64,000 bases of DNA from Flavobacteriales bacterium (GCA_026196775.1 JAPHUD010000007.1:1-64000); one strand, 5' to 3'. Numbered from the stretch's first letter, positions 46,140 to 57,939 are shown. Notes: a model not told the origin generated them from the sequence alone. Program-made: numbers and translations.

Positions 46140-49100
46140 ATGAAGAAGTTATTATCTTTTACCATATATTTATGTATAGGATTGTTACTGTCCCCTACTT
46201 TGAAATCCCAAAACAATGCACTTGTTTTAAATGGTGCAGTTACAGTTATGAATGGAGGTACTGCTGCAACACCTATTTATGTGGTAATTAATCAAAATAA
46301 TCCATCGGGTATTGTTAGAAATGGAGGGCATATTCATTCAGAAAATCAATATAACTATGTGAAGTGGGAAACCGGTACTAGTTCTGGGAGTTATGTAATT
46401 CCTTTTGGTGTAGGAGGAAATTTAGCAGACTATATTCCTTTTACATTTAACAAGACTACAACCAATTCGACAGATATTCAGATGTCAACTTGGTTTACCA
46501 ATGTACCAAACTTTCCTAAACCTGCAGCAACAAATGTTGGTCCCGTAACTAATATGTTAAATTTTGCAGATTCTGTTCAATATGCTATTGATAGATTTTG
46601 GGATATTCAGGCTGCAAATAATACGACAGGAGATTTGACATTTTCTTATAGAGGAGTTGAAAATACAACTATTAATCCTACTGGGAATGTAAGAACGCAA
46701 CATTGGAATGGAACATCCTGGGATGCTCCTGTTACTCCAGGGACGCCAGGTGTAACAGCAGGTATTGGTTCGGCAGGACCGTTTGCTGGACAAAATACTT
46801 TTTCACCTTGGGTACTATCTGTCATCCCTGTTTGTCCAGAAGATACTATTAGTTATGCGGGAAATCCTTTTTGTAGTAATGATACAAATACTTATTCTGT
46901 TTCTCATACTAATGGTACTTTAACTGGAACTTACTCGGCAATACCAGTAGGGTTGTCATTAAATACTACTACAGGAGATATTGTTCCAAGTTCAAGTACA
47001 CCTGGTGTTTATACGGTTACTTTTACTGTTGCAGCAACTCCTACTTGTCCTCAATATCAAACATCAACAACTGTAACAATAGATGCTGCTGATGATGCAA
47101 GTTTTGCCTATAGTACTACTACTTTTTGTATAACAGGAACAAATCCAACTCCTACAATAGGTGGTACAACAGGAGGTACATTTACAATAACTGCTCCTGG
47201 ATCAATTAATTCATCAACAGGAGAAATTGATTTATTATTGAGTGGATTAGGAACATTTACTGTTTATTATAATACAGCATCGGCTGGGAATCCATGTCCG
47301 TCTGTAGATTCAGTTCAAGTAACAATTACTGCGGCACCAATAGCCACTTTTAGTTATGATGCTCCTCAATATTGTTTAGACGCAGCAAATCCTATTTTAA
47401 CTTATGCTCCTGGGGCAAGTGGAGGAACATTCACATCTAATCCATCAACAGGATTGAGCTTAAATAGTTCTAACGGAGCAATTGATTTATCAACAAGTTC
47501 GCCAGGAGTTTATACAGTATATAATACAATAGCAGCTTCAGGAGGGTGTTCTGCAGCAACAGACTCTACAACCATAGAATTATTACAAGTTGATTCTGCA
47601 ATATTCAGTTATTCACCTACAACTTTTTGTATAACAGGAACTAATCCAACACCAACCATTAGTGGAACAACAGGAGGGACATTTACAATAAGTTCTCCAG
47701 GTGTAATAAATGCAACTACTGGTGAGATTGATTTAACCAATAGTGGATTAGGAACATTTACTGTTTATTATAATACTACATCAGCAGGTAATGATTGTCC
47801 AGCTGTAGATTCTGTTGTGATAAATATTGTAAATGCACCAGGAGCTACATTTGTTTATAATAATTCTCCATATTGCCAAGGAGATACTAACGAATTGCCA
47901 GTGTTTACGGGGAATAATTTTGCAGGAACTTTTTCAGCAAATCCTGTAGGGTTAGTTTTTATAAGTACTTCAACAGGAGAATTAGATTTAACAAATAGTG
48001 CAGCAGGAACCTATATGGTATATAATAATATTCCAGCATCTGGAGGTTGTGCTGCTGCTGTTGATTCTTTCCAAATAACAGTTAATGCAAGCTATTTTAT
48101 TGCACAAGCAGTTCAAATTTGTCAAGGAGATAGTGCTTTGATTGGTGGGTCATATCAATTTACAAGTGGAGTATATAATGATACTTTAGCAACTCAAAAT
48201 GGTTGTGATAGTATTATATCGACAACACTTACTGTTAACCCAGTAGTAGTTTCACAAATAACTGCAGGAATATGTCAAGGAGATAGTATTTTGTTGGGAG
48301 GGGCATTTCAGACTACAGCAGGAGTTTATTATGACTCATTAACAACTAGTTTAGGTTGTGATAGTATTATCGAAACAACCTTATCTATTACACCACAAAA
48401 TACTATTGTAATAGATCCTGTTCTTCCATTGTGTTTTGGAGATGATATTGTACTAACAGCAACAGGAAGTGGAAATGGAACAATTACTTGGTATGCTGAT
48501 GCTGCTGGAACTATAGTATTAGGAACAGGTAGTCCATTAGTAATTCCATCAACGTCAATAGGGGTGTTTACATTCTATGCAAGTGAAGTAGGAGGTTGTG
48601 ATTCACCAATAGACTCTGTTCAGGTTATAGTTGGAGGGGTGCAAGCTGTAATTAATGCAAATCCAACAACAGGAGCAACTCCATTAAATGTGTTTTTCGG
48701 AAATGGTAGTACAACTGGTCCAGGAATATCATATGTTTGGGATTTTGGAAATGGAAATACAGATACTATTTTTGAACCATCACAAACGTATAATAATACA
48801 GGAACATATACGGTTACACTTATAGTAACCGATGGTATTTGTTCGGATACAGCAACTGTTACCATAACTGCAATTGGTGAGTCTGTTATTATTATTCCAA
48901 ATGTATTTACTCCTAATGGAGACGGAAGCAACGACATGTTTATGGTTGATGGAGAAAATTTAGAGGAAGTTGAGGGGGTGATTTATAATAGATGGGGGCA
49001 AAAATTATATGAGTGGAACTCTGTAACAGGAGGATGGGATGGAAGGACTTTATCTGGAGAAGTTGTTCCTGATGGAACATACTTCTTTATTATAAATGCA

Positions 49101-49157
49101 AAAGGAACTGATGGAAAAGAATATTTTGAGAAAGGAACAGTTACCTTGATTAGATAA
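46140..49157 (+). CDS. Large adhesin with T9SS type B (gliding motility-associated) C-terminal domain
   Basis: A 1005-residue secreted protein. After the signal and an N-terminal beta domain of about 220 residues there are repeats of about 80 residues with a recurrent FCITGTNPTPTI, GTFTI, STGEIDL, GTFTVYYNT pattern, then two CQGDSALIGG/CQGDSILLGG units, a PKD domain (YVWDFGNGNTDT) and the end domain VFTPNGDGSNDMF, IYNRWGQKLYEW, GWDGR, VPDGTYFFII, GTVTLIR. The latter is the type B sorting domain typical of SprB-like adhesins. A role in adhesion or gliding is likely; the ligand is unknown. Confidence 0.92.
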   Translation: MKKLLSFTIYLCIGLLLSPTLKSQNNALVLNGAVTVMNGGTAATPIYVVINQNNPSGIVRNGGHIHSENQYNYVKWETGTSSGSYVIPFGVGGNLADYIPFTFNKTTTNSTDIQMSTWFTNVPNFPKPAATNVGPVTNMLNFADSVQYAIDRFWDIQAANNTTGDLTFSYRGVENTTINPTGNVRTQHWNGTSWDAPVTPGTPGVTAGIGSAGPFAGQNTFSPWVLSVIPVCPEDTISYAGNPFCSNDTNTYSVSHTNGTLTGTYSAIPVGLSLNTTTGDIVPSSSTPGVYTVTFTVAATPTCPQYQTSTTVTIDAADDASFAYSTTTFCITGTNPTPTIGGTTGGTFTITAPGSINSSTGEIDLLLSGLGTFTVYYNTASAGNPCPSVDSVQVTITAAPIATFSYDAPQYCLDAANPILTYAPGASGGTFTSNPSTGLSLNSSNGAIDLSTSSPGVYTVYNTIAASGGCSAATDSTTIELLQVDSAIFSYSPTTFCITGTNPTPTISGTTGGTFTISSPGVINATTGEIDLTNSGLGTFTVYYNTTSAGNDCPAVDSVVINIVNAPGATFVYNNSPYCQGDTNELPVFTGNNFAGTFSANPVGLVFISTSTGELDLTNSAAGTYMVYNNIPASGGCAAAVDSFQITVNASYFIAQAVQICQGDSALIGGSYQFTSGVYNDTLATQNGCDSIISTTLTVNPVVVSQITAGICQGDSILLGGAFQTTAGVYYDSLTTSLGCDSIIETTLSITPQNTIVIDPVLPLCFGDDIVLTATGSGNGTITWYADAAGTIVLGTGSPLVIPSTSIGVFTFYASEVGGCDSPIDSVQVIVGGVQAVINANPTTGATPLNVFFGNGSTTGPGISYVWDFGNGNTDTIFEPSQTYNNTGTYTVTLIVTDGICSDTATVTITAIGESVIIIPNVFTPNGDGSNDMFMVDGENLEEVEGVIYNRWGQKLYEWNSVTGGWDGRTLSGEVVPDGTYFFIINAKGTDGKEYFEKGTVTLIR

Positions 49158-49180
49158 TTAAATTATTTTTATACAAACTA

Positions 49181-49215
49181 ACAAAGGAGTGGGCATGTCT
49201 CACTCCTTTGTTTTT
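49181..49215 (+). terminator. Terminator after the adhesin gene
   Basis: ACAAAGGAGTG pairs with CACTCCTTTGT around a short loop and is followed by TTTTTC. It isolates the surface-protein genes from the ribosomal operon promoter. Confidence 0.9.
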
Positions 49216-49266
49216 CTATCAATTTACAGATAAATTTAATGGATTTTCTAAAAAAATTAACAAGCT

Positions 49267-49297
49267 ATTGTTTATATAAAAAATAATTGTATTTTTG
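49267..49297 (+). promoter_or_regulatory. Promoter of the ribosomal superoperon
   Basis: ATTG at 49267-49270 and TATTTTTG at 49290-49297 with 19 bases between, matching the Bacteroidota consensus. Transcription should start near 49304, leaving a leader of about 38 bases before rpsL. The region after the -7 box repeats the layout seen in the tRNA promoter. Confidence 0.8.
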
Positions 49298-49341
49298 CAC
49301 TCCATTTTTTTAGGGATACTAACTATTTTAATTAAATAAAT

Positions 49342-49719
49342 ATGCCAACTATACAGCAATTAGTAAGGAAAGGAAGAACAACTTTAGAAAAGAAAAGTAA
49401 ATCTGCGGCTTTAGATTCTTGTCCGCAAAGAAGAGGTGTTTGTATCAGAGTTTATACAACTACACCAAAAAAACCTAACTCAGCAATGAGAAAAGTTGCA
49501 AGGGTAAGATTAACTAACCAGAAAGAGGTGAATGCCTACATTCCAGGAGAAGGTCATAACTTGCAAGAGCACTCTATTGTTTTAGTTAGAGGTGGAAGGG
49601 TAAAAGATTTACCAGGTGTTAGATATCACATCGTTAGAGGTACGTTAGATACTACAGGTGTTGAAGGAAGAACTCAAAGAAGATCTAAATACGGAACTAA
49701 ACGTCCAAAGAAAAAATAA
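49342..49719 (+). CDS. rpsL: 30S ribosomal protein S12
   Basis: A 125-residue protein of the decoding centre. The conserved [11 protein letters not shown] segment and the loop [13 protein letters not shown] are both present with their lysines, the residues that change in streptomycin resistance elsewhere; this copy reads as the sensitive type. First gene of the superoperon, directly behind the strong promoter. Confidence 0.98.
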   Translation: MPTIQQLVRKGRTTLEKKSKSAALDSCPQRRGVCIRVYTTTPKKPNSAMRKVARVRLTNQKEVNAYIPGEGHNLQEHSIVLVRGGRVKDLPGVRYHIVRGTLDTTGVEGRTQRRSKYGTKRPKKK

Positions 49720-49757
49720 TTAATACCAAATAAATATATAAAGGTTAATATAACAAA

Positions 49758-50228
49758 ATGAGAAAGTCAAGAGCAAAAAAGAGAGTATTACTTCCAGACC
49801 CTAAATTTAGCGATGTTTTGGTAACACAATTCGTTAATAATTTAATGTTGGATGGTAAGAAGAGCGTTGCATTTAAATTATTTTATGACGCACTAGAAAT
49901 TGTAGGACAAAAAGTTACTGAAGAAAATAATTTAGATGTTTTCAAAAAAGCATTGAAAAATGTTACTCCAGGAGTTGAAGTTAGAAGTAGAAGAATTGGA
50001 GGGGCAACATTCCAAATTCCACAGCCAATTAGAGATGAAAGACAAGTTTCTATGGGAATAAAATGGTTGATAGGATATGCTAGAAAAAGAAATGAAAAAA
50101 CTATGGCTCAGAAATTAGCCGGAGAAATAGTTGCAGGATTCAAAGAAGAAGGTGCGGCTTTCAAGAAAAAAGAAGATACGCATAGAATGGCAGATGCTAA
50201 TAAAGCATTTTCTCATTTTAGATTTTAA
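49758..50228 (+). CDS. rpsG: 30S ribosomal protein S7
   Basis: A 156-residue protein that nucleates assembly of the 30S head and contacts the E-site tRNA. It starts MRKSRAKKRVLLPDPKF and holds the conserved FVNNLMLDGKKSVA and GGATFQIP. Length is normal. It lies between rpsL and fusA, the classical str-operon order. Confidence 0.98.
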   Translation: MRKSRAKKRVLLPDPKFSDVLVTQFVNNLMLDGKKSVAFKLFYDALEIVGQKVTEENNLDVFKKALKNVTPGVEVRSRRIGGATFQIPQPIRDERQVSMGIKWLIGYARKRNEKTMAQKLAGEIVAGFKEEGAAFKKKEDTHRMADANKAFSHFRF

Positions 50229-50250
50229 AATACAAACAAAGTAATTTACC

Positions 50251-52356
50251 ATGGCTAGAGATTTAAAATATACAAGAAATATAGGTATTGCGGCACATAT
50301 TGATGCTGGAAAAACTACCACAACCGAAAGAATACTTTTTTACGGTGGAGTAAGTCATAAAATTGGAGAAGTACATGATGGTGCTGCTACAATGGATTGG
50401 ATGGAGCAAGAACAAGAAAGAGGTATTACTATTACTTCAGCTGCCACTACTTTAACTTGGCCTTACAGAGGAGATAATTATCATGTGAATATTATTGATA
50501 CTCCTGGTCACGTTGATTTTACAGTTGAGGTAAATCGATCGTTAAGAGTATTAGATGGATTAGTGTTCTTATTTAGTGCAGTTGATGGTGTTGAGCCACA
50601 ATCAGAAACTAACTGGAGATTGGCAAATAACTACAATGTGCCAAGAATAGGTTTTGTAAACAAAATGGATAGGTCAGGAGCTGACTTCCTTAATGTTTGT
50701 AAACAAGTAAGAGAAATGTTGGGTAGCCATGCGTTGCCTTTACAATTAAATATTGGTGCTGAAGATGATTTTAAAGGAGTTGTTGATTTGATTAACTTTA
50801 GAGGAATTGTTTGGAATGAAGATGATTTTGGAATGACATTTAATGAAGTGGATATTCCAGCAGATATCGTTGATGAAGCAAGAGAGTTAAGAGGTAAATT
50901 ATTAGAAGCAGTTGCTGAATTTGATGAAACCTTAATGGAAAAATATTTTGAAGATGAAAACTCATTAACAGAAAGAGAAATTCTTGATGCATTGAGAGAA
51001 GCTACAATCTCAGGAAAAGTTGTTCCTATGATGTGTGGTTCTTCATTCAAAAATAAAGGAGTACAAGCAATGTTGGATATGGTAATGGAAATTTTACCTT
51101 CTCCATTAGATCAAGAAGCAATTGTTGGTATTAACCCAAGAACAGATGCTGAAGAAAAAAGAAAGCCTTCAGTAAGCGAACCATTTGCAGCGTTAGCATT
51201 TAAAATTGCTACAGATCCTTTCGTTGGAAGATTGTGTTTCACAAGAGCATATTCAGGAAAATTAGATTCAGGTTCTTATGTTTTAAACACAAGAACTGGA
51301 AATAAAGAAAGAATTTCTAGAATTTTTCAAATGCATGCTAATAAACAAAATCAAATTGACTGTTTAATGGCTGGAGATATTGCAGCTGTTATCGGATTTA
51401 AAGATATTAAAACAGGAGATACATTATGTGATGAGAAACACCCAATAGTGTTAGAGTCTATGGTGTTCCCTGAGCCGGTTATTGGTATTGCTATTGAACC
51501 TAAAACTCAAGCAGATGTTGATAAATTAGGTGTTGCACTTTCAAAATTATCGGAAGAAGATCCTACTTTAACTATTCATACTGATGAAGATTCAGGTCAA
51601 ACTGTATTAAGTGGTATGGGAGAGTTACACTTAGAAATTATCTTAGATAGATTAAAAAGAGAATTCAAAGTAGAATGTAATCAAGGTCAGCCTCAGGTTG
51701 CGTACAAAGAAGCAATTACAGGAACAGTTGATCATAGAGAAGTTTATAAAAAACAATCTGGCGGTAGAGGTAAATTTGCTGATATTGTTTTCACTGTTGA
51801 ACCACAAACAGATCCTGAAAAATTAGGACTTGAGTTTGTTAATGAAATTAAAGGTGGTAATATTCCTAGAGAATTTATCCCTTCAGTAGAAAAAGGATTC
51901 AAAGAAGCAATGAAAACAGGTGTTCTTGCTGGTTACTCAGTAGATAGTTTAAAAGTAACATTAAAAGATGGATCTTACCACGCAGTGGATTCAGATGCTT
52001 TGTCTTTTGAGGTTGCTGCTAAAATGGCTTACAGAAATGCATTACCTAAAGCTGGTCCAATTTTATTAGAACCAGTAATGAAATTAGAAGTTGTTACTCC
52101 AGAAGAAAATATGGGAGATATTGTTGGGGATTTGAATAGAAGAAGAGGTCAGGTAGAAGGAATGGACGATAGAGCTGGAGCTAAAATCATTAAGGCAAAA
52201 GTGCCATTATCTGAAATGTTTGGATATGTAACAGCATTAAGAACAATGTCATCAGGTAGAGCTACTTCAACAATGGAATTCTCTCACTTCGATCCATGTC
52301 CAAAAAACATTGCTGATGAAGTAATTACTAAAGTAAAAGGAAAAGTAGAAGCATAA
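50251..52356 (+). CDS. fusA: Elongation factor G
   Basis: A 701-residue GTPase that drives ribosomal translocation. G-domain motifs: [13 protein letters not shown] (P-loop), [13 protein letters not shown] and NKMDRSGAD. The following domains are complete and end with KVKGKVEA. It comes 22 bases after rpsG. No tuf gene follows; rpsJ is next, as usual in this phylum. Confidence 0.98.
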   Translation: MARDLKYTRNIGIAAHIDAGKTTTTERILFYGGVSHKIGEVHDGAATMDWMEQEQERGITITSAATTLTWPYRGDNYHVNIIDTPGHVDFTVEVNRSLRVLDGLVFLFSAVDGVEPQSETNWRLANNYNVPRIGFVNKMDRSGADFLNVCKQVREMLGSHALPLQLNIGAEDDFKGVVDLINFRGIVWNEDDFGMTFNEVDIPADIVDEARELRGKLLEAVAEFDETLMEKYFEDENSLTEREILDALREATISGKVVPMMCGSSFKNKGVQAMLDMVMEILPSPLDQEAIVGINPRTDAEEKRKPSVSEPFAALAFKIATDPFVGRLCFTRAYSGKLDSGSYVLNTRTGNKERISRIFQMHANKQNQIDCLMAGDIAAVIGFKDIKTGDTLCDEKHPIVLESMVFPEPVIGIAIEPKTQADVDKLGVALSKLSEEDPTLTIHTDEDSGQTVLSGMGELHLEIILDRLKREFKVECNQGQPQVAYKEAITGTVDHREVYKKQSGGRGKFADIVFTVEPQTDPEKLGLEFVNEIKGGNIPREFIPSVEKGFKEAMKTGVLAGYSVDSLKVTLKDGSYHAVDSDALSFEVAAKMAYRNALPKAGPILLEPVMKLEVVTPEENMGDIVGDLNRRRGQVEGMDDRAGAKIIKAKVPLSEMFGYVTALRTMSSGRATSTMEFSHFDPCPKNIADEVITKVKGKVEA

Positions 52357-52378
52357 TAATTTTATATTATAAATAATA

Positions 52379-52684
52379 ATGAGCCAAAAAATTAGAATAA
52401 AATTAAAATCATACGATTTCAATTTAGTTGATAGATCAGCTGAAAAAATCGTTAAGACTGTTAAATCAACAGGTGCTATCGTTAATGGACCAATTCCATT
52501 ACCAACACACAAAAGAATTTATACAGTATTAAGATCTCCACACGTAAACAAGAAAGCTAGAGAGCAATTTCAATTATGTTCTTATAAAAGACTAATTGAT
52601 ATCTACAGTTCATCTTCAAAAACAGTTGATTCTTTAATGAAATTAGAGTTGCCAAGCGGTGTTGATGTTGAAATCAAAGTTTAA
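52379..52684 (+). CDS. rpsJ: 30S ribosomal protein S10
   Basis: A 101-residue protein of the 30S head that also serves as NusE in antitermination. It starts [18 protein letters not shown] and holds the conserved [19 protein letters not shown] loop. First gene of the S10 block, fused here to the str block. Confidence 0.98.
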   Translation: MSQKIRIKLKSYDFNLVDRSAEKIVKTVKSTGAIVNGPIPLPTHKRIYTVLRSPHVNKKAREQFQLCSYKRLIDIYSSSSKTVDSLMKLELPSGVDVEIKV

Positions 52685-52717
52685 GTAAATTAATTATTAA
52701 TATAAAAACAAAGTAAA

Positions 52718-53332
52718 ATGCCAGGATTGATTGGGAAAAAATTAGGTATGACTAGCGTTTATAGTGCCGAGGGTAAAAATATACCATGCACGATTATTGA
52801 AGCTGGTCCTTGTGTTGTTACACAAGTCAAAAAGGTAGATACCGATGGCTATGAAGCTGTTCAAATTGCTTACGGAGAAAGAAAAGAAAAAAATACTCCA
52901 AAAGCTCTTCAAGGACACTTTAAAAAATCAGGTACTACACCAAAAAGAAAAGTTGTTGAAGTTGATGGATTGCAAGATTCAAATGTTGGAGATCAAGTTA
53001 CAGTTGATATGTTTATTGAAGGAGAATGGGTTGACGTAATAGGAACATCAAAAGGTAAAGGTTTTCAAGGTGTTGTAAAAAGACATGGCTTTGCCGGTGT
53101 TGGAGATGCAACTCACGGTCAGCATAACAGACTGAGAGCACCAGGTTCTCTTGGAGCAGGTTCTACACCATCTAGAGTAATGAAAGGAATGAAAATGGCA
53201 GGGAGAATGGGTGGAAAAAGAGTTAAACAAGTTAATCTAGAAGTGGTTAAAGTTTATAATGATAAGAATTTAATAGTACTTAAAGGCTCAATACCTGGTC
53301 CTAAAGGTTCTTATGTAGTAATCGAAAAATAA
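52718..53332 (+). CDS. rplC: 50S ribosomal protein L3
   Basis: A 204-residue protein near the peptidyl transferase centre. It starts [15 protein letters not shown] and has the central loop GHTHG-like [18 protein letters not shown] and [14 protein letters not shown]. Full length. It precedes rplD with a short gap that contains a Shine-Dalgarno-like AGGAGG. Confidence 0.97.
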   Translation: MPGLIGKKLGMTSVYSAEGKNIPCTIIEAGPCVVTQVKKVDTDGYEAVQIAYGERKEKNTPKALQGHFKKSGTTPKRKVVEVDGLQDSNVGDQVTVDMFIEGEWVDVIGTSKGKGFQGVVKRHGFAGVGDATHGQHNRLRAPGSLGAGSTPSRVMKGMKMAGRMGGKRVKQVNLEVVKVYNDKNLIVLKGSIPGPKGSYVVIEK

Positions 53333-53347
53333 ATAGGAGGATAACAA

Positions 53348-53977
53348 ATGGAATTAGTTATTAAAAATATAGAAGGAAAAGATACAAAGAAAAAAGCTGT
53401 TCTTGATGATACAGTTTTTGCTATCGAACCTAATGATCATGCTATTTATTTAGATGTTAAACAATATTTAGCAAATAAAAGACAAGGTACTCATAAGGCT
53501 AAGGAAAGAGGAGAAGTAAAAGGTAGTACTAGAAAAATAAAAAAACAAAAAGGAACAGGAACTGCTAGAGCTGGAGATATTAAAAATCCATTGTTTAAAG
53601 GTGGGGGTAGAGTATTCGGTCCAAGACCTAGAGATTATGAATTTAAATTAAATGTTAAACAAAAAAGATTAGCAAGAAGATCAGCTTTAAGTTATAAAGC
53701 AAAAGATGGGGCTATTACAATTTTGGAAGACATTAATTTTGAATCTCCAAAAACAAAAGAATATGCTTCAATTTTATCTAATTTAAATATTTTAGATAAA
53801 AAATCTTTAATAGTTATCTCTGAATCAAATAAAAATGTATATTTGTCGTCCCGAAATTTGAAAGGGACTAAAGTAGTAACTGCTTCAGAAATAAATACTT
53901 ACGATATTTTGAATGCAAATATGGTAGTTATATCTGAAGGTTCATTAAGCAAAATAGAAGGAATTTTAAGAAAATAA
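53348..53977 (+). CDS. rplD: 50S ribosomal protein L4
   Basis: A 209-residue protein whose long loop lines the exit tunnel ([21 protein letters not shown], then [12 protein letters not shown]). In E. coli L4 represses the S10 operon; whether it does so here is unknown. AGGAGG lies 8 bases before the ATG, unusual in this phylum. Confidence 0.97.
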   Translation: MELVIKNIEGKDTKKKAVLDDTVFAIEPNDHAIYLDVKQYLANKRQGTHKAKERGEVKGSTRKIKKQKGTGTARAGDIKNPLFKGGGRVFGPRPRDYEFKLNVKQKRLARRSALSYKAKDGAITILEDINFESPKTKEYASILSNLNILDKKSLIVISESNKNVYLSSRNLKGTKVVTASEINTYDILNANMVVISEGSLSKIEGILRK

Positions 53978-53982
53978 TTAAG

Positions 53983-54273
53983 ATGGAGATTATAATTAAA
54001 CCTGTTATTACTGAAAAAATGACTTCTCAAACGGAGAAGTTTAATCGTTATGCTTTTGTTGTTAATAAGAAAGCCAACAAGATTCAAATTAAAGATGCAA
54101 TTAAAGACATGTATAATGTGACCGTTGAATCTATTAATACAATGAATTATGCTGGTAAATCTAAATCAAGACATACAAAAGCAGGATTGGTTTCAGGAAG
54201 ATCTAATAATTACAAGAAAGCTGTTGTAACTTTGTCAGAAGGAGAAGCAATAGACTTTTTTAGTAATATTTAA
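53983..54273 (+). CDS. rplW: 50S ribosomal protein L23
   Basis: A 96-residue protein at the tunnel exit, docking site for trigger factor and SRP. The sequence IIKPVITEKMTSQTE and the KKANKIQIKDAIKDMYNV helix are typical. It starts 5 bases after rplD. Confidence 0.96.
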   Translation: MEIIIKPVITEKMTSQTEKFNRYAFVVNKKANKIQIKDAIKDMYNVTVESINTMNYAGKSKSRHTKAGLVSGRSNNYKKAVVTLSEGEAIDFFSNI

Positions 54274-54333
54274 GAAGATAAAATATTTTATTAATTATAT
54301 GGGGGATATAACCCTCTAAAGAGATAAACAAAA

Positions 54334-55158
54334 ATGGCATTAAGAAAATTAAATCCCATAACCCCGGGACAAAGACATAAGATTGTAAGTGATTTCAACG
54401 AAATTACAACATCTACACCAGAGAAATCTTTAACCAAAGGTAGAAGTAAATCAGGTGGTAGAAATAACGTTGGAAAAATGACCATGAGATACATTGGTGG
54501 TGGTCACAAGCAAAAATCAAGAGAAATAGATTTTAAAAGAGAAAAAGACGGAGTTCCTGGAATAGTTAAGTCTATAGAATATGATCCAACAAGAACAGCT
54601 AGAATTGCTTTAATTTATTATAAGGATGGAGAGAAAAGATATATTATCGCTCCAAACGGTATTAAAGTAGGTCAGGAAATAGTTTCTGGAAAAGGAGCAA
54701 CACCTGAAGTAGGTAACACACTTTACATGTCTGAAATTCCTTTAGGAACTGTTATTCATAATATTGAGTTAAGGCCAAATCAAGGAGCTAAATTAGCTAG
54801 AAGTGCTGGTTCTTATGCACAATTAACTGCAAAAGATGGAAAATTTGTTGTAGTAAAACTTCCTTCAGGAGAAACAAGATTAATCTTAGCAACATGTCGT
54901 GCAACAATTGGAACAGTATCTAATTCTGAACACATGTTAGAAAGATCAGGTAAAGCAGGAAAAAGCAGATGGTTAGGAAGAAGACCAAGAGTAAGAGGTG
55001 TTGTAATGAACCCAATTGATCACCCAATGGGTGGTGGTGAAGGAAAGAACTCTGGTGGTCACCCAAGATCGAGAAAAGGATTACCTGCAAAAGGATTCAA
55101 AACAAGATCTAAAAAGAGTAAATCAAATAAATACATTATTGAAGGTAGAAAGAAATAA
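54334..55158 (+). CDS. rplB: 50S ribosomal protein L2
   Basis: A 274-residue core protein needed for peptidyl transfer and subunit joining. Conserved parts are [19 protein letters not shown] and the end region [17 protein letters not shown]. The gap of 60 bases before it is among the longest inside the S10 block. Confidence 0.98.
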   Translation: MALRKLNPITPGQRHKIVSDFNEITTSTPEKSLTKGRSKSGGRNNVGKMTMRYIGGGHKQKSREIDFKREKDGVPGIVKSIEYDPTRTARIALIYYKDGEKRYIIAPNGIKVGQEIVSGKGATPEVGNTLYMSEIPLGTVIHNIELRPNQGAKLARSAGSYAQLTAKDGKFVVVKLPSGETRLILATCRATIGTVSNSEHMLERSGKAGKSRWLGRRPRVRGVVMNPIDHPMGGGEGKNSGGHPRSRKGLPAKGFKTRSKKSKSNKYIIEGRKK

Positions 55159-55165
55159 TTAAATT

Positions 55166-55447
55166 ATGAGTCGTTCGTTAAAAAAACCACCGTTTGTTCA
55201 TTATAAATTGCAATTAAGAGTTGATACAGCTCAGCAATCTGGAAAAAAAGCAGTTATAAAGACTTGGTCTAGAGCTTCAATGATTACTCCTGACTTTGTT
55301 GGGTTAACCATTGCTGTTCATAATGGAAATAAATTTATACCTGTATATGTTACAGAGAATATGGTAGGACACAAGTTAGGAGAATTTTCTCCAACAAGAA
55401 ACTTTAGAGGTCATGCTGGTAACAAAAAAGATAAAGGTAAAAGATAA
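55166..55447 (+). CDS. rpsS: 30S ribosomal protein S19
   Basis: A 93-residue head protein that binds with S13. It starts [15 protein letters not shown] and has [16 protein letters not shown] and [15 protein letters not shown]. Full length. Confidence 0.97.
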   Translation: MSRSLKKPPFVHYKLQLRVDTAQQSGKKAVIKTWSRASMITPDFVGLTIAVHNGNKFIPVYVTENMVGHKLGEFSPTRNFRGHAGNKKDKGKR

Positions 55448-55460
55448 AAATTAGTATATC

Positions 55461-55856
55461 ATGGGTGTTAGAAAAAAAGAAAGAGCACAGCAAATTAAAG
55501 AGGCTAAAAAAACAGTAAGTTTTGCAAAACTTAATAACTGTCCTACCTCTCCTCGTAAGATGAGAAAAGTATCAGACATGATTAAAGGACAAGATGTTTT
55601 TAAAGCATTGGGTATATTACAATTTAGCCCTCAAGATGCTGCTAAGAGATTAGAAAAATTATTAAGATCTGCAATAGCAAATTGGGAAACCAAAAATGAA
55701 GGAGCAAGACCTGAAGAGAGTAACTTAATTGTTAAAGAAATTCAAGTGGATAGTGCTAGAATGCTTAAGAGAATTCAGCCAGCACCTCAAGGTAGAGCTC
55801 ATAGAGTTAGAAAAAGATCAAATCATGTTACATTAATCGTTGATAGCAAAAATTAA
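55461..55856 (+). CDS. rplV: 50S ribosomal protein L22
   Basis: A 131-residue protein. Its beta hairpin reaches into the exit tunnel; the hairpin segment [21 protein letters not shown] is conserved. A slightly extended N-terminus ([17 protein letters not shown]) precedes the core, as is common in Bacteroidota. Confidence 0.97.
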   Translation: MGVRKKERAQQIKEAKKTVSFAKLNNCPTSPRKMRKVSDMIKGQDVFKALGILQFSPQDAAKRLEKLLRSAIANWETKNEGARPEESNLIVKEIQVDSARMLKRIQPAPQGRAHRVRKRSNHVTLIVDSKN

Positions 55857-55862
55857 AAATAG

Positions 55863-56594
55863 ATGGGACAAAAAGTAAATCCAATTTCAAATAGATTAGG
55901 AATCATCAAAGGATGGGACTCTAACTGGTATGGTGGAAGATTCTATGCAGATAAAATAGTTGAAGATTACAAAATTCGAGAGTATTTAATGGCTCGTTTG
56001 CAAAAAGCAAGTATCTCTAAAATTATTATCGAAAGAACATTAAAAGTAATCACTGTTACTATTAATACATCTCGTCCAGGAATTATTATCGGTAAAGGAG
56101 GTCAAGAAGTTGATAAATTAAGAGAAGAGTTAAAGAAAATTACCAATAAGGAAATTCAAATAAACATCTTTGAAATTAAAAGACCTGAGTTAGATGCGAA
56201 ATTAGTAGCAGATAATATCGCTAAACAAATAGAAGGAAGAGTTTCATTTAGAAGAGCAGTTAAAATGGCCGTAGCTTCAACAATGAGAATGGGAGCAGAA
56301 GGAATTAAAGTTTTAGTATCAGGAAGATTAGGTGGTGCAGAAATGGCAAGATCTGAAGGTTATAAAGAAGGACGAACACCATTACATACATTTAGAGCTG
56401 ATATTGATTATGCATTAACAGAAGCACATACAACTTACGGAAGAATTGGAGTTAAAGTATGGATTTGTAAAGGAGAGGTTTATGGGAAAAGAGATTTATC
56501 ACCAAATATTGGATTAGATAAAGGAAAAAGAGGCGGAAAAGGCGGAGGAGATTCAAGATCAAGAAAACCAAAAGGAGCTCCAAAAAGAAAATAA
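55863..56594 (+). CDS. rpsC: 30S ribosomal protein S3
   Basis: A 243-residue protein at the mRNA entrance. The KH domain carries [19 protein letters not shown]. The C-terminal tail is lengthened and basic ([19 protein letters not shown]). It follows rplV by six bases. Confidence 0.97.
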   Translation: MGQKVNPISNRLGIIKGWDSNWYGGRFYADKIVEDYKIREYLMARLQKASISKIIIERTLKVITVTINTSRPGIIIGKGGQEVDKLREELKKITNKEIQINIFEIKRPELDAKLVADNIAKQIEGRVSFRRAVKMAVASTMRMGAEGIKVLVSGRLGGAEMARSEGYKEGRTPLHTFRADIDYALTEAHTTYGRIGVKVWICKGEVYGKRDLSPNIGLDKGKRGGKGGGDSRSRKPKGAPKRK

Positions 56595-56629
56595 TTTATA
56601 GAATACACAGTAGTAAAAGATAAAATATC

Positions 56630-57049
56630 ATGTTACAACCGAAAAAGACGAAATATAGAAAAATGCAAAAAGGCCACATGAAAGGAAACTCTCATAGAGG
56701 CTCGCAAATAGCATTTGGATCATTTGCTATCAAATCATTAGAGGAGTGTTGGATGACAGCTCGTCAAATTGAAGCAGCAAGGATAGCAGTTACAAGATAC
56801 ATGAAAAGAGAAGGACAAATTTGGATTAGAGTATTTCCAGATAAGCCTGTAACTAAAAAGCCTGCAGAAGTTAGGATGGGTAAAGGTAAAGGTAGCCCTG
56901 AATTATGGGTTGCTACAGTAAGACCAGGTAAAATTATTTTTGAAGCAGATGGTGTACCTTTAGAAGTTGCTAAAGAAGCTTTAAGATTAGCAGCTCAAAA
57001 ATTACCAGTGAAAACAAAATTCATGGTAAGAAGAGATTATACAGAATAA
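56630..57049 (+). CDS. rplP: 50S ribosomal protein L16
   Basis: A 139-residue protein near the A-site tRNA and central protuberance. It starts [19 protein letters not shown] and holds [20 protein letters not shown]. Normal length. Confidence 0.97.
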   Translation: MLQPKKTKYRKMQKGHMKGNSHRGSQIAFGSFAIKSLEECWMTARQIEAARIAVTRYMKREGQIWIRVFPDKPVTKKPAEVRMGKGKGSPELWVATVRPGKIIFEADGVPLEVAKEALRLAAQKLPVKTKFMVRRDYTE

Positions 57050-57076
57050 GCCGATATATTTAAATAATATAAACAG

Positions 57077-57271
57077 ATGAAACAAATAGATATTAAGGAT
57101 TTATCATTAGATGATTTGAAAGAAAAGTATCAAGAACAAAAAGATACATTAAGACGTGTTAGATTAGCACATTCAGTGTCACCACTTGAAAATCCTGCTC
57201 AAATAAAACAAGTAAGAAGAACAGTAGCTAGATTGAATACTGAAATCAGAAAAAGAGCAATTCAATCATAA
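57077..57271 (+). CDS. rpmC: 50S ribosomal protein L29
   Basis: A 64-residue two-helix protein at the tunnel exit. It starts MKQIDIKDLSLDDLKEKYQ and has NPAQIKQVRRTVARLNTEI. Confidence 0.95.
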   Translation: MKQIDIKDLSLDDLKEKYQEQKDTLRRVRLAHSVSPLENPAQIKQVRRTVARLNTEIRKRAIQS

Positions 57272-57283
57272 ATTATAGTGATA

Positions 57284-57541
57284 ATGGAAAATAGAAATTT
57301 AAGAAAAGAAAGAATAGGTTTGGTTGTTAGTAATAAAATGGATAAGTCTGTTGTTATTACTGTTGAACGAAAAGTAAAACACGAAATTTACGGTAAGTTT
57401 GTTAAGAAATCAACCAAATTTATGGCTCATGATGAAAAAAACGATTGTAACATTGGTGACAAAGTAAAAATCATGGAAACAAAGCCATTGAGTAAAAATA
57501 AATGTTGGAGATTAGTAGAAATTATTGAAAGAGCTAAATAA
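57284..57541 (+). CDS. rpsQ: 30S ribosomal protein S17
   Basis: An 85-residue protein from the ATG of [12 protein letters not shown]; a GTG two codons earlier gives a poor extension and is not used. Conserved parts are [17 protein letters not shown] and [15 protein letters not shown]. It stabilises the 16S 5' domain. Confidence 0.95.
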   Translation: MENRNLRKERIGLVVSNKMDKSVVITVERKVKHEIYGKFVKKSTKFMAHDEKNDCNIGDKVKIMETKPLSKNKCWRLVEIIERAK

Positions 57542-57543
57542 TT

Positions 57544-57912
57544 ATGATACAAGCAGAATCTAGATTAAAAATTGCAGACAACAGTGGAGCCAAAGAGGTT
57601 TTATGCATTAAAGTATTGGGCGGAACTAGAAGAAGATACGCATCAATAGGAGATGTTATTGTTGTTTCTGTTAAACATGCAATGCCTTCAGGTAACGTTA
57701 AAAAAGGTGCCGTAGCAAAAGCAGTTGTTGTAAGAACAAAAAAAGAAATTAGAAGAGTAGATGGCTCATACATCAGATTTGATGACAATGCAGCAGTTAT
57801 TCTTAATGATGCAGGTGAAATGCGTGGAACTAGAATTTTTGGACCAGTAGCTAGAGAGCTAAGAGAAAAAGAATTCATGAAAATAGTTTCTTTGGCACCT
57901 GAAGTTTTATAA
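57544..57912 (+). CDS. rplN: 50S ribosomal protein L14
   Basis: A 122-residue protein at the subunit interface. It starts [19 protein letters not shown] and has [19 protein letters not shown] near the end. Two bases separate it from rpsQ. Confidence 0.98.
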   Translation: MIQAESRLKIADNSGAKEVLCIKVLGGTRRRYASIGDVIVVSVKHAMPSGNVKKGAVAKAVVVRTKKEIRRVDGSYIRFDDNAAVILNDAGEMRGTRIFGPVARELREKEFMKIVSLAPEVL

Positions 57913-57939
57913 ATTGATATTATAGAGAATAGTTAAGTT